Assembly (NCBI RefSeq): GCF_013363995.1
Contig: NZ_JABWGO010000009.1
Location: forward strand, 62,001 to 126,000
Reading direction: 5' to 3'
DNA: 64,000 nt
Source of the DNA: Nonomuraea rhodomycinica
GTDB lineage: Bacteria; Actinomycetota; Actinomycetes; Streptosporangiales; Streptosporangiaceae
In this document: positions 41,395 through 49,721 of the stretch, in pieces
Layout of the letters: every line of letters starts with the position of its first letter
Numbering within the stretch: the stretch's first letter is position 1
Program-made: the position numbers and the translations under genes
The notes under the pieces: model-generated
What the model was told of the DNA's origin: nothing
Databases searched by the model: none
The model's input: only the letters and a program-made list of their open reading frames with translations

Positions 41395-42804
41395 ATGACC
41401 ACGTACTCCGCCGTCGTCACCACCGGCATCTACTGCCGGCCGGGGTGCGGCGCGAAGCCGCTGGCGAGGAACACCCGCACGTACGAGCTGGCCGCCGCCG
41501 CCGAGGCCGCCGGGTTCCGGGCCTGCCTGCGCTGCCGGCCGTACCGGGTGGCCGGGCCCGTCGCCGCCGAGACGCCGGAGCTGGTGTGCCGGGCGTGGCA
41601 GCTCATCATCGACGGGATCCTGGACGAGGGCACGGAGGCGGCGCTCGCGGAGCGGGTCGGCCTGTCGCCGCGCCACCTGCGGCGCCTGTTCCTCAGGCAC
41701 CTGGGGGCGAGTCCCGACCAGCTCGCCCGCTCCCGCCGGGCGCACTTCGCCCGCCGGCTGCTCGACGACACCGACCTGACGGTGCTGGACATCGCGTTCG
41801 CGTCGGGGTTCGGCAGCCTGCGGCAGTTCAACCGGATCATGCGGGAGGTGTTCCGCGCCTCGCCGACCGACCTGCGCGACCGGCGGCACCGGGCGGACCG
41901 GCTCGTCGCCGACGGCGGGCTCGCGCTGCGGCTGCCGGTCCTGCCCGGCTACGACTGGGACGCGGTGCGGGACTTCCTCGCCGCGCGGGCGACGCCGGGG
42001 GTCGAGGCGGTGCGGGGCCGTACGTACCGGCGCACGATCACCGTGGACGGCGCCCCGGGCCTGCTGGAGGTGTCGCCCGGCGACGCCGCGGGACACCTGC
42101 TGCTGGTGGCGCACCTGCCGTACTGGGAGGGGCTCATCCATGTCGTCGACCAGGTGGGCCGCCTGCTCGGCACGGAGACCGACCACGCGGCCGGGGTCGC
42201 CGCGCTGTCCGCCGACCCGGTGCTCGGACCGGTGGTGCGGGAGCGGCCCGGGCTGGCGGTGCCGGGCGCGTGGAGCGCCTTGGAGGTGGGCGTACGGGAG
42301 GTCCTGGGCCGGGACCGGGACCCGGAGGAGGCCGCCCGGTGGCTGAAGGCGCTGGTGGAGGCGCTCGGGACGCCCGTACCGGGCCTGCCGGACGGGCTGA
42401 CCCACGCGTTCCCGCCGCCGGAGGCGCTGACCCGCGCCCGGCTGGCGTCCCTGACCGTGACCCCCGGCAGGCGGTTGCCCGCGGACGAGGTGGGGGCGGT
42501 CGCGGCTCTGGCCGAAGGAGCGGGGAGGCTCGGGTACGGCACGGACCCCGACGCGTTCGCGGCGCTGCCGTACCTGGACGAGGACCTGCGCCAGGCCCTG
42601 GGGCTCCGGCTGGGGCGGCGCGAGGCGTTCCCGCTCGCGGACCCCTCGCTGCGGGCGGCGCTGGAGGAGCTGGGCGTGCCCCCGCGAAACGCGGACTCGT
42701 GGACGGCCGGCCGATGGCGCCCCTGGCGTGCCCTCGCCGCCACCCACCTCATGGCGTACGGCGACCGCCGGAGAAAACCCGCCTCGTCGCTTTACGCCGA
42801 ATGA
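41395..42804 (+). CDS. Ada-AlkA fusion with degenerate AlkA helix-hairpin-helix
   Basis: A 469-residue protein with three parts. Ada metal-binding domain (1-50): CRPGC (Cys13, Cys17) and CLRC (Cys44, Cys47), all four zinc cysteines, one of which accepts methyl from phosphotriesters; the usual 20-30 leading residues are missing. AraC-type helix-turn-helix (about 60-165; LAERVGLSPRHLRRLFLRHLGASP, VLDIAFASGFGSLRQFNRIMREVF). AlkA-like region (about 180-455). In AlkA the hairpin reads LPGIGPWTAxY; here the aligned segment is LPYLDEDLRQALGL, with both glycines lost, although the Asp position (LADPSL) is kept. Sensor/regulator function is likely; glycosylase activity is doubtful. Confidence 0.88.
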   Translation: MTTYSAVVTTGIYCRPGCGAKPLARNTRTYELAAAAEAAGFRACLRCRPYRVAGPVAAETPELVCRAWQLIIDGILDEGTEAALAERVGLSPRHLRRLFLRHLGASPDQLARSRRAHFARRLLDDTDLTVLDIAFASGFGSLRQFNRIMREVFRASPTDLRDRRHRADRLVADGGLALRLPVLPGYDWDAVRDFLAARATPGVEAVRGRTYRRTITVDGAPGLLEVSPGDAAGHLLLVAHLPYWEGLIHVVDQVGRLLGTETDHAAGVAALSADPVLGPVVRERPGLAVPGAWSALEVGVREVLGRDRDPEEAARWLKALVEALGTPVPGLPDGLTHAFPPPEALTRARLASLTVTPGRRLPADEVGAVAALAEGAGRLGYGTDPDAFAALPYLDEDLRQALGLRLGRREAFPLADPSLRAALEELGVPPRNADSWTAGRWRPWRALAATHLMAYGDRRRKPASSLYAE

Positions 42805-42901
42805 AACCGTTCAGAATTCTTTTATCGGGTACGGAACTCGGGCACCCTGAATCAGCGAATGGGGCAGTCTTTCCGGAGCGCGAGAAATCCGCATCGAGCG
42901 G

Positions 42902-44125
42902 TCACCAGGTCAGGTGCAGCTCTTCCGGAGATCGGTGGATCAGGGTGGGGGCCATCGTGACGTCCGCGCGCTCCAGGCGCAGGCCCGGCAGCTCGCGGAT
43001 GAGGATCTCCAGCGTGATCCGCACCTGCTCCCTGGCGAGCTGCGAGCCCGGGCAGCCGTGGGCGCCGTGGCCGAACGACAGGTGGCGCGCGGCCGGCCGG
43101 GTGATGTCGAAGGTGTCCGGACGGGTGGCGGGGTCGGCGTCGCGACCGGCGGAGGCGTACGAGACGAACACCACGTCGTCCCGGCGCAGCCGCGTGCCGC
43201 CGAGCGTCACGTCCTCGGTGACCGTGCGGCGGAAGCCCTGGATCGGCGCCTCGAACCTGACCGCCTCCTCGACGGCCGCCGGGACGAGCTCCGGCCGCTC
43301 GCACAGCAGCTCCCACTGGCTCCGGTCGCGCAGCAGGTTGAGCATGACCGTGCCGAGCAGGGCGGTGGTGGTGAGGTGGCCGGCCAGCAGCAGGTTCTGG
43401 ACGTTGGAGACGATCTCCCTGCGCTGGTCGTGGGTGAGCTCGCCGGAGCCGGGGGCGAGGGCGCGGACCAGCTCCGTGATCAGGTCGTCGCGGGGCTCGG
43501 CCCTGCGCGCGCGGGCGTACCGGTCGAGCAGGTGGTGCAGGGCCACGACCTCCCGGGCGGCCTCGACCTGCTCGTCCTCCGTCAGCGGGGCGAACAGCAG
43601 CGCCTCGGCCTGGTGCCCGCCGTGGATCGCGCCGGGGGTGTCGGCCGGGTCCAGGCCCATGAGGTGGCCGATCACCTCGGCGGGCAGCGGCCTGGCATAG
43701 GCGGCCATCCACTCCACCCGTCCGTCGCCGGCGAAGGCGCCGATCAGCGCCTCGGCGCGTCCGGTGGCGAACGGCAGGGCCGCGGCGACCCGCGCCGCGG
43801 ACAGGCCCCGGACGAGCGGCCTGCGCAGGCGCCGGTGCGCCTCGCCGTCGGCCGAGAGCACCGCCCGCGCCCCGCCGTACCCCTTGGCCAGCTCGGACAG
43901 GGCGCGCCCGCCGGGCTGGACGTCCGGCCGCAGCGCCCCCGCCGACGAGAACAGGTCGGGTCTGCTCAGCACCTCGCGGACGTCCGCACGCCGGCTGACC
44001 AGCCAGGCGTCGAGCTCCGGCACGAACGTCAGGCCACGCGCGCGGCGGGCCTCGGCGTACACCGGGTACGGGTCGCGGTAGAACCCGTGCAGACGCTGCA
44101 AGCGCTCTAAGGCGTCAGAGGTCAC
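42902..44125 (-). CDS. Cytochrome P450
   Basis: A 407-residue intact bacterial P450. Landmarks: I helix LLLAGHLTTTALLG, the K helix ExxR region EEAVRFEAPIQGFRR, and the heme-binding loop SFGHGAHGCPGSQLAREQ (heme Cys near 357). The acid-alcohol pair in the I helix reads H-T rather than the common E/D-T (AGHLTT), which may affect proton delivery or indicate a peroxygenase-like use. No ferredoxin gene is adjacent, so it borrows redox partners. GTG start at 44125. A decayed second P450 lies at 55.3 kb. Substrate unknown. Confidence 0.93.
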   Translation of the reverse strand: MTSDALERLQRLHGFYRDPYPVYAEARRARGLTFVPELDAWLVSRRADVREVLSRPDLFSSAGALRPDVQPGGRALSELAKGYGGARAVLSADGEAHRRLRRPLVRGLSAARVAAALPFATGRAEALIGAFAGDGRVEWMAAYARPLPAEVIGHLMGLDPADTPGAIHGGHQAEALLFAPLTEDEQVEAAREVVALHHLLDRYARARRAEPRDDLITELVRALAPGSGELTHDQRREIVSNVQNLLLAGHLTTTALLGTVMLNLLRDRSQWELLCERPELVPAAVEEAVRFEAPIQGFRRTVTEDVTLGGTRLRRDDVVFVSYASAGRDADPATRPDTFDITRPAARHLSFGHGAHGCPGSQLAREQVRITLEILIRELPGLRLERADVTMAPTLIHRSPEELHLTW

Positions 44126-44171
44126 CCGCCCATCGTGACAGAGGGCGCCCGGCGTGTCAGAGAGCCGGAGG

Positions 44172-45053
44172 TCAGAAGAGCGTCAGCGGCTCGTCGCCGG
44201 AGGACGGGACGTCGGACGGCGACACGGGCTCCGGCAGCGGCTCCAGCCCGGGCAGCACGGCGCGCACGTCCTCGTGGAAGCGCCGGGCCAGCGGCAGGGC
44301 CTCGGCGTTGTCCGGGGTGTGGATGAACACCGTCGGCGAACGGCCCTCGCGCAGCCACCCGGCGACCGTGGCCACCCACGGCCGCCAGCCCTCGACCGTG
44401 CGGGTGACGTCGTCCCGGCCGAGGTAGCGGACGATCGGGCGGTCGGTGAGTGCGGCGGCGCGGCGGGGCACGCGCGGCTTCTTCATCCATGCGTCGCGCT
44501 CGGCGTCGCTGGTGGGCGGGGTGTCGAAGAACGCGGTGGTGTCGAACGGGATCCACTCGGCCCCGGCCCGGCCGAGGACCCGCTCCAGCAGGCCCGTGGC
44601 GCGCGCGTCGGCGAAGAAGGCGCGGTGGCGCACCTCGACGGCGTACCGGTGGTGCGGGGGCAGCCGGTGGAGGAACGCGGCGAGCGCGCCGACGTCGTTC
44701 GGCCCGAACGAGCCCGGGAGCTGGATCCACAGGGTGTGGGCGCGCGGCCCGAGCGGCTCCATCGCGTCGAGGAACGCGCGCAGCTCCTCCTCGGCGCCGG
44801 TGAGACGGCGCTCGTGCGTGATCGGTCTGGGCAGCTTGACCACGAACCGGAAGTGGGGACCGGTCTGCTCCGCCCATGTCTCCACCGTGCCGCGCGACGG
44901 GGTCGCGTAGAACGTGGTGTTGCCCTCGACCGCGTCGCACCAGGTGGCGTAGGCCCTCAGGCGCTCGGAGGGGGGAAGGGGGTGCGGCAGGAAGCGTCCC
45001 TGCCACGGGGCGTGGGTCCACATGGCGCATCCGACGTGAAGCCGCATGCCCAC
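44172..45053 (-). CDS. DUF72-family protein
   Basis: A 293-residue YecE/DUF72 protein, predicted TIM-barrel. The conserved pieces are VGCAMWTHAPWQGRFLP, NTTFYATPSRGTVETWAEQTGPHFRFVVKLPRPITHERRL, ALWIQLPGSF-type strand, YAVEVRHRAFF and the late FIHTPDNAEALPLARRF, which resembles the NNH-loop end. The biochemical function is unknown; relatives have been proposed as phosphatases or nucleases without proof. It lies 4 bases from the DUF4291 gene and 46 from the P450 gene, all leftward. Confidence 0.9.
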   Translation of the reverse strand: MGMRLHVGCAMWTHAPWQGRFLPHPLPPSERLRAYATWCDAVEGNTTFYATPSRGTVETWAEQTGPHFRFVVKLPRPITHERRLTGAEEELRAFLDAMEPLGPRAHTLWIQLPGSFGPNDVGALAAFLHRLPPHHRYAVEVRHRAFFADARATGLLERVLGRAGAEWIPFDTTAFFDTPPTSDAERDAWMKKPRVPRRAAALTDRPIVRYLGRDDVTRTVEGWRPWVATVAGWLREGRSPTVFIHTPDNAEALPLARRFHEDVRAVLPGLEPLPEPVSPSDVPSSGDEPLTLF

Positions 45054-45057
45054 GACG

Positions 45058-45675
45058 CTACACGCCCTGCCCTCCCGGAAGCGGATCGTCCGGGGTGGCG
45101 CCGACGGTCCGGGCCAGGTCGGCGGGCAGCGGGTACGGGCGTTCGCGGGGCAGCAGGTCGGTGACGTCCCGGCCGGCGCGCAGGGCCCGGTGGACGTCGT
45201 GGACCATGCCGGTCACATCGGTGATCCCCGTGATCCACTCGTCGAGGTAGCGGGTCACGGCCTCACCGGACAGGCCCACCTGGATCGACCGGTACGGCAG
45301 GGCGCGGTGGTGCGGGTCGCGCTCGGGATCCCACTGGACGCGCACCGGGCTGGCCCGCAGCCGCCGCCTCCACCCGGCCGCGTCGGCCCCGGGCTCGGGA
45401 TGGCTGAGACAGGCGTGCTCCAGCGCCCACGCGAACCCGGCGCGGGTGATCTCGACGGCCAGGACCCTCGCCTGGCCGGGCTTGGTGGCCCAGCCGCAGC
45501 GGTACATCATCCACAGGAACGACGGCTTGATCCAGGTCATCCGCTCGCGCTTGAACGGCGGCACGAAGCGCCGCGCGGCGACGGCCGGCTCCGCGATGGC
45601 GAGGTCGTACGCCTGGTAGACGGTGATGGAGGTGTCGGTGTGGACGGCGCGGATCTGCCGATGGGGGACGTTCAT
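45058..45675 (-). CDS. DUF4291-family protein
   Basis: About 205 residues. It shows the DUF4291 signatures: RQIRAVHTDTSITVYQAYDLAIAEPAVAARRF at the start, FKRERMTWIKPSFLWMMYRCGWATKPGQARVLAVEI, and WDPERDPHHRALPYRSIQVGLSGEAV. The function is unknown; the pattern suggests a compact alpha/beta cytosolic protein related to ADP-ribosyl-like folds, which is speculative. I start at ATG 45675 (MNVPHRQIRA), the usual family beginning; a TTG at 45693 adds six residues. It is 4 bases ahead of the DUF72 gene and probably co-transcribed. Confidence 0.87.
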   Translation of the reverse strand: MNVPHRQIRAVHTDTSITVYQAYDLAIAEPAVAARRFVPPFKRERMTWIKPSFLWMMYRCGWATKPGQARVLAVEITRAGFAWALEHACLSHPEPGADAAGWRRRLRASPVRVQWDPERDPHHRALPYRSIQVGLSGEAVTRYLDEWITGITDVTGMVHDVHRALRAGRDVTDLLPRERPYPLPADLARTVGATPDDPLPGGQGV

Positions 45676-45731
45676 CCTGGTGAGGATGCGCAACCCGCAC
45701 CCCGTCCCGCAACCGGATTACGACGCGCCGG

Positions 45732-46865
45732 TCAGTGTCCCTGGAAGAAGCGGAGCATGCGCTGGGCGCCGTCCGGGGCCGTCATGATCTCCGTGATCCG
45801 GACGCACCGCTCGGCGACGGGGGCGGTGCGCTCGAACATCTCCTTCTCGTAGCGCGCGACGGCCGCCGCCGGGTCGCCGGGGTCGGCGGCGAGGGCCAGG
45901 GCGAGTTCGAGGGCGTCGAGCATGGCCATGTTCACGCCCTCGCCGGCCGGGGGCATCAGGTGGGCGGCGTCGCCGATCAGCGTGACACCGGGCGTGGCCG
46001 GCCAGGTCAGGCCGACGGGCAGCATGGTGAGCGGGCGCGGGATGACGGTGTCGTCGCAGGCCCGGATCAGGGCGGTCACGTCCGGCGCCCAGCCGGCGAA
46101 CAGCTCCGCCAGGGCGGCCCGGGCGCGTGCCGGGTCGTCGAAGGGGACGCCGCAGGTGGCGAACCAGTCCTCAGGGGTGTGGAAGCCGAGGTAGAGGCGG
46201 ACGCGGCCGTCGCCGTTGCGCTGCGCCGACAGGGACTGGCCCGGCCCCATGACCCAGTAGGTGCCGCGTCCCACGGCGGCGGCCAGCTCGGGATGGGTGC
46301 GGTCGATGTCGGGGACGCCCAGCTCGACGAAGTTGACGCCGAAGTGGAACGGCCGGGCGTCGGTCACGAGCGGGCGCACCCGGGAGGAGGCGCCGTCCGC
46401 GCCGACGAGCAGGTCGCAGACGGCGGTGGAACCGTCGGCGAAGTGCAGGGTGTGGCCGCCTCCCGGCAGGGGCGTGGCGTGCCGGAAGGCGCGCCCCCAC
46501 ACGACGGCGTCCTCCGGGAGCGAGCCGAGCAGGACGTCGCGCAGGTCGGCGCGGTCCACCTCGGGGCGGAGGAGCGGGGCGTCGTCGGGGGTGTCCTCCT
46601 GGAGCAGCAGGGCGCCGGTGTGGTCGAGCAGCCGCATGTCCTGGCCCTCGCCGCGGGCGATGGCGTGGAACTCCGCCTCCAGCCCGGCCTCGCGCAGGGC
46701 CCGCTGGCCGCTGTCCACGTGCAGGTCGAGCATGCCGCCCTGGCCGCGGGCGGCGGGGGACGGTTCGCGCTCGTACACGACGGCGTCGATGCCGTGCAGG
46801 CGCAGGACGCGGGCCAGGGTGAGGCCGCCGGGGCCGCCCCCGACGATGGCGATGTCCGTGCTCAT
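45732..46865 (-). CDS. TetX-like FAD-dependent monooxygenase
   Basis: A 377-residue class A flavoprotein monooxygenase. GxGxxG dinucleotide motif IAIVGGGPGGLTLARVL at the start, RxxL-type DG segment VGADGASSRVR (about 149), and the second FAD motif LIGDAAHLMPPAGEGVNMAMLDALELA (about 298). The last stretch, with G-(E/x)-GVN, is the pattern of TetX and other tetracycline-destructase-like hydroxylases. Substrate unproven; aromatic polyketide or drug hydroxylation is plausible. CTGGAGGAG precedes ATG 46865. It diverges from a TetR regulator with operator-like repeats in the shared region. Confidence 0.92.
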   Translation of the reverse strand: MSTDIAIVGGGPGGLTLARVLRLHGIDAVVYEREPSPAARGQGGMLDLHVDSGQRALREAGLEAEFHAIARGEGQDMRLLDHTGALLLQEDTPDDAPLLRPEVDRADLRDVLLGSLPEDAVVWGRAFRHATPLPGGGHTLHFADGSTAVCDLLVGADGASSRVRPLVTDARPFHFGVNFVELGVPDIDRTHPELAAAVGRGTYWVMGPGQSLSAQRNGDGRVRLYLGFHTPEDWFATCGVPFDDPARARAALAELFAGWAPDVTALIRACDDTVIPRPLTMLPVGLTWPATPGVTLIGDAAHLMPPAGEGVNMAMLDALELALALAADPGDPAAAVARYEKEMFERTAPVAERCVRITEIMTAPDGAQRMLRFFQGH

Positions 46866-46885
46866 GGGTTCTCCTCCAGATGTCT

Positions 46886-46918
46886 CGATACGGCGTATAT
46901 ACTCGATACACCGTATCG
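46886..46918. promoter_or_regulatory. Tandem TetR-type operators
   Basis: Two sites 18 bp apart: CGATAC-GGC-GTATAT (46886-46900, imperfect) and CGATAC-ACC-GTATCG (46904-46918, perfect 6-bp arms). A further half site CCGTATC lies at 46929-46935. All share GATAC/GTATC and lie in the 112-bp divergent region, so the TetR protein probably controls both genes. Confidence 0.75.
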
Positions 46919-46977
46919 TACCGATGTGCCGTATCCTAAGCTCGTACGAACGGCACCGCGCAAGGGGAGGCGGCACG

Positions 46978-47718
46978 ATGGCGGCGCGACGAGAAGCCGG
47001 GGAGGGCGAGCCCATGCTGGTCTGGGAGCGGCCCGAGCCGCCGAGCCGGCCTGCGCCGAGCCCCCTGAGCCGGGACCGGATCGTGCGGGCCGCGATCGAG
47101 CTGGCCGACGCCGACGGGCTGGAGGCGGTGTCGCTGCGCAAGGTCGCCGCCGCGCTGGACGCCGGCCCGATGCGGCTGTACGGCTACCTGTCCACCAAGG
47201 AAGAGCTGCTGGACCTCATGGCCGACGCGGTGTACGGCGAGATCCCGCCACCGGTGCGCGCCGGCGACGACTGGCGCGGCGCCCTGCGCTCCCTGGCCCA
47301 CGGCGTCAGAGCCGCCGGCCTGCGCCACGAGTGGCTCATCAACCTGCTCAGCGGCCGGCCGAATCTCGGCCCCCACGCCCTGGCCCACGGCGAGGCGTCA
47401 CTGGCCGCGCTGGACGGCGCCCCGGGGTTCGACCACATCGACACCATCATGCTGGCGGTCGGGACGGTGAACGTCTACGTGCTCGGGGCGCTCCAGCGGC
47501 AGATCGCCGACCTGCGCGCCGCCCGGGCCACCGGCATGGACGAACGGGAGTGGCAGCACGCCGCCTACCCGTACCTCGCCCGGATGCTGGCCACGGGGCG
47601 CTACCCGACGCTGGCCCGGTTCGTCCGCGACGCCAGCCACACCGACGCGGACACCACGTTCGAGACCGGGCTGGACTGCGTCCTCGACGGCATCGCCGCC
47701 CGCCTGCCCCGCGCGTGA
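46978..47718 (+). CDS. TetR/AcrR-family transcriptional regulator
   Basis: A 246-residue TetR-type repressor. Helix-turn-helix about 28-75: SRDRIVRAAIELADADGLEAVSLRKVAAALDAGPMRLYGYLSTKEELLDLM. The C-terminal ligand domain (about 80-245) resembles the TetR_C tetracycline-repressor group (DDWRGALRSLAHGVRAAGLRHEWLINLL). Preceded by AGGGGAGG before ATG 46978. It is divergent from the TetX-like monooxygenase and separated by the GATAC/GTATC repeats. Ligand-dependent derepression of the monooxygenase is the natural model. Confidence 0.93.
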   Translation: MAARREAGEGEPMLVWERPEPPSRPAPSPLSRDRIVRAAIELADADGLEAVSLRKVAAALDAGPMRLYGYLSTKEELLDLMADAVYGEIPPPVRAGDDWRGALRSLAHGVRAAGLRHEWLINLLSGRPNLGPHALAHGEASLAALDGAPGFDHIDTIMLAVGTVNVYVLGALQRQIADLRAARATGMDEREWQHAAYPYLARMLATGRYPTLARFVRDASHTDADTTFETGLDCVLDGIAARLPRA

Positions 47719-47744
47719 GCCCTCGGTACGCGATCATGTGACGC

Positions 47745-48257
47745 ATGTCGTCCCCCCAAGACGCGCCAGAGGCGCCAGAGGCGCCATCGCCCCGACGGTC
47801 CCGAGGCTTCTGGAGGGCCCTCCGCATCAGCTGCCTGGTCGTGCCGTCGGCGCTGCTGGCGCCGTTCGCGCTGCTCGGAATGGTCGTCATGGCGCCCGTC
47901 TGGATCAGCGACCACAAGCTGGCACGCATGGTGGACCGGATCCAGGAGCATCCGCTGCCGGCCACGGCCGAATGGGGGTACTTCGACCCGCAGGTCGAGG
48001 TGAGCGGCGACTCCGGCGACTGCTGGTACACCATCCGTTTCGAGCTGTCCACCGGCGCGACCGTCCAGGAGGTGCTGAGCCACTACCGCCAGGCGAGGAT
48101 CGAGGACCCCGACGGAGACCTCGGCGACTACGAGGTCACGGCCTGGACGATCTTCGACGAGTCAGGGACGCCGGAGAGCGGGCCGACCTCCAGGAGATCG
48201 CTGATCATCGACCTGGACGGCGCCTACGACGGCGGCTTCGACATGCGCTGCTACTGA
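47745..48257 (+). CDS. Membrane-anchored protein of unknown function
   Basis: A 170-residue protein: Pro/Glu-rich cytoplasmic N-terminus, one transmembrane helix (ALRISCLVVPSALLAPFALLGMVVMAPVW, about 25-53), then an extracellular domain with two cysteines (SGDCWYTIRFEL and the penultimate residue region MRCY). The FELSTGATVQEVLSHYRQARI stretch recalls small actinobacterial domains of unknown function. It starts 27 bases after the TetR gene, so it may share the transcript. Its last 7 bases overlap the end of the convergent SnoaL-like gene. Confidence 0.68.
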   Translation: MSSPQDAPEAPEAPSPRRSRGFWRALRISCLVVPSALLAPFALLGMVVMAPVWISDHKLARMVDRIQEHPLPATAEWGYFDPQVEVSGDSGDCWYTIRFELSTGATVQEVLSHYRQARIEDPDGDLGDYEVTAWTIFDESGTPESGPTSRRSLIIDLDGAYDGGFDMRCY

Positions 48258-48691
48258 CCGGACGGCCCCTCCGCCTGCGGCCCGGGCCGAGCCGCAGGCG
48301 GAGCGAGAACCTCGGCGATCAGTTGCGTGTCGGTGTACTCGGTGATCTCGGCGATCTCGCCGTCGCGCATGACGAAGACCCAGCAGTAACGGTTCGGGTA
48401 GTCCCGCCCCGACGCCGTGACGCTGTGATTGCGGCCCTCGACGACGACCACGTCGCCATCGGCCACGAAGCGCCCGGCGCTGACGACGTTGCGTCCGCCG
48501 AGCTGCTCCGAGAGCGGGCGGAGCAGTTCCTCCAGCACGGCCCGCTTGCCCTCATAGGTGCGCGACCACGCGGTGTGCCCGATGATCGTCCAGCGGACGT
48601 CGTCGGCCAGGGCGTCGACGAAGGGCCGCCCGTTGCCCTTCGCGGTCTCGGCGAAGACTCCTCGCAGGAACAGCTTGTTGGCCTCGGACAC
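48251..48691 (-). CDS. SnoaL/NTF2-like fold protein
   Basis: A 146-residue cone-shaped alpha+beta barrel protein. It reads EANKLFLRGVFAETAKGNGRPFVDALADDVRWTIIGHTAWSRTYEGKRAVLEELLRPL, then VVVVEGRNHSVTASGRDYPNRYCWVFVMRDGEIAEITEYTDTQL, the usual SnoaL-like 2 layout with a buried pocket. The tail is Pro/Gly-rich. AGGAGG about 7 bases before GTG 48691 settles the start. It may be an isomerase, hydrolase or carrier; function unknown. A truncated TetR-like frame lies immediately upstream. Confidence 0.87.
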   Translation of the reverse strand: MSEANKLFLRGVFAETAKGNGRPFVDALADDVRWTIIGHTAWSRTYEGKRAVLEELLRPLSEQLGGRNVVSAGRFVADGDVVVVEGRNHSVTASGRDYPNRYCWVFVMRDGEIAEITEYTDTQLIAEVLAPPAARPGPQAEGPSGQ

Positions 48692-48693
48692 CT

Positions 48694-48930
48694 GGCAGAC
48701 CTCCTGGTGAGCCGCGTGACGGACATGTCGACACCCGTGGCGATGAGGTCATCGGCGAGCTCGGGGTCGAGTCTGTCACCGTAGCGGCTGTGCACGATAT
48801 GCGGGTACAGCAGCTCCCGCCAGGCGCGGCCGAGCTCGGGGAAGCGCCGGGCCTCTGAGGTGATCAGCGCGCGCAGGGCGACCGTCATGCGGGCGGCGGC
48901 CGAACCGGCGACGCCAGGGGTCTCCGCCGT
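48694..48930 (-). pseudogene. Remnant of a TetR C-terminal domain
   Basis: A frame directly behind the nuclease stop reads TVALRALITSEARRFPELGRAWRELLYPHIVHSR... and DPELADDLIATGVDMS. This is the pattern of TetR_C dimerisation domains (LRxLITxEAxRFPELGRAW), but no helix-turn-helix, start signal or ribosome site is present and the frame degenerates near the SnoaL start. It looks like the decayed tail of a regulator deleted at its 5' end. A real small gene from ATG 48888 is less likely. Confidence 0.45.
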
Positions 48931-49602
48931 TCACCCGCGGCAGGTGCGGAGCATGTTGAGCAGGGCCACCCGCTCCCGGCGGGTGACGGAGAGCCGGTAG
49001 TGGTGCTTCACGGTGATCCACGAGGTGGCGTAGCGGCACCAGTGGGCGCGGCGCGGCGGACGCCAGCTCTGCGGCCCCTGGCCGCCCTTGGCGATGTTGG
49101 CGGAGTGGCTGACCGTGATCAGCTCCGGCCGGGTGAGGTCGTTGGCGAAGGCCCGTCGCCGCGCCTGGCTCCACTTGCGGGCCCCGGAGCGCCAGGCGTA
49201 CGCCAGCGGCACGACGTGGTCGACGTCCACCTGCTTCTCGCTCTTGAGCCATCTGCCGTCGTACGGGCTGTACCAGAGTCCCTTGACCGGATGGCAGGCG
49301 GCGTTCCTGCGCACGCGCCGCCCGTCGCGGGCCAGCACCACCTCGCGCGTGTCGCAGGTGCCCTTGTGGTGCGCCCATCTGGGCTGGAAGCGCCGGTGAC
49401 TGTAGCCGCGCAGTGACAGGGGCCGGGCGACCTTGAGCTGGACCAGCATGCGCCGGGCCAGCGCCCCGGCCTCGGCCTCGGCCTCGACCTGTGATCGCTT
49501 GCGCGGGGCGGCTCCCGCTGGAGGGGCCGCGACGACGGCGGCGATGGGCAGGGCCACGAGGGTGAGTACGGCGACCTGGACCGCCCGCCTCAAGAAGATC
49601 AT
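48931..49602 (-). CDS. Secreted HNH nuclease, DUF1524/GmrSD type
   Basis: A 223-residue exported protein: signal peptide (MIFLRRAVQVAVLTLVALPIAAVVAAPPAGA), then a DUF1524 domain. The catalytic core is DVDHVVPLAYAWRSGA (about 124-139), followed by FANDLTRPELITVSHSANIAKGGQGPQSWRPP, the HNH N/H pair. Four cysteines (CDTREV, ACHPVKG, WCRYATSW, CRG) suggest disulfides outside the cell. Such secreted nucleases are common in Streptomyces and relatives and probably scavenge DNA or attack competitors. No immunity gene is recognised nearby. Confidence 0.92.
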   Translation of the reverse strand: MIFLRRAVQVAVLTLVALPIAAVVAAPPAGAAPRKRSQVEAEAEAGALARRMLVQLKVARPLSLRGYSHRRFQPRWAHHKGTCDTREVVLARDGRRVRRNAACHPVKGLWYSPYDGRWLKSEKQVDVDHVVPLAYAWRSGARKWSQARRRAFANDLTRPELITVSHSANIAKGGQGPQSWRPPRRAHWCRYATSWITVKHHYRLSVTRRERVALLNMLRTCRG

Positions 49603-49721
49603 GACTCCACCCTTACCAGGAAGTCAGAAGTGGTGGCAGCGATACTCCGCGCACCAAAGGGTGAGCCAAGCGTCTCCCGCCGTCGCCACATCAGGACGCC
49701 AACCGGTCCTGACCTGCCGTC

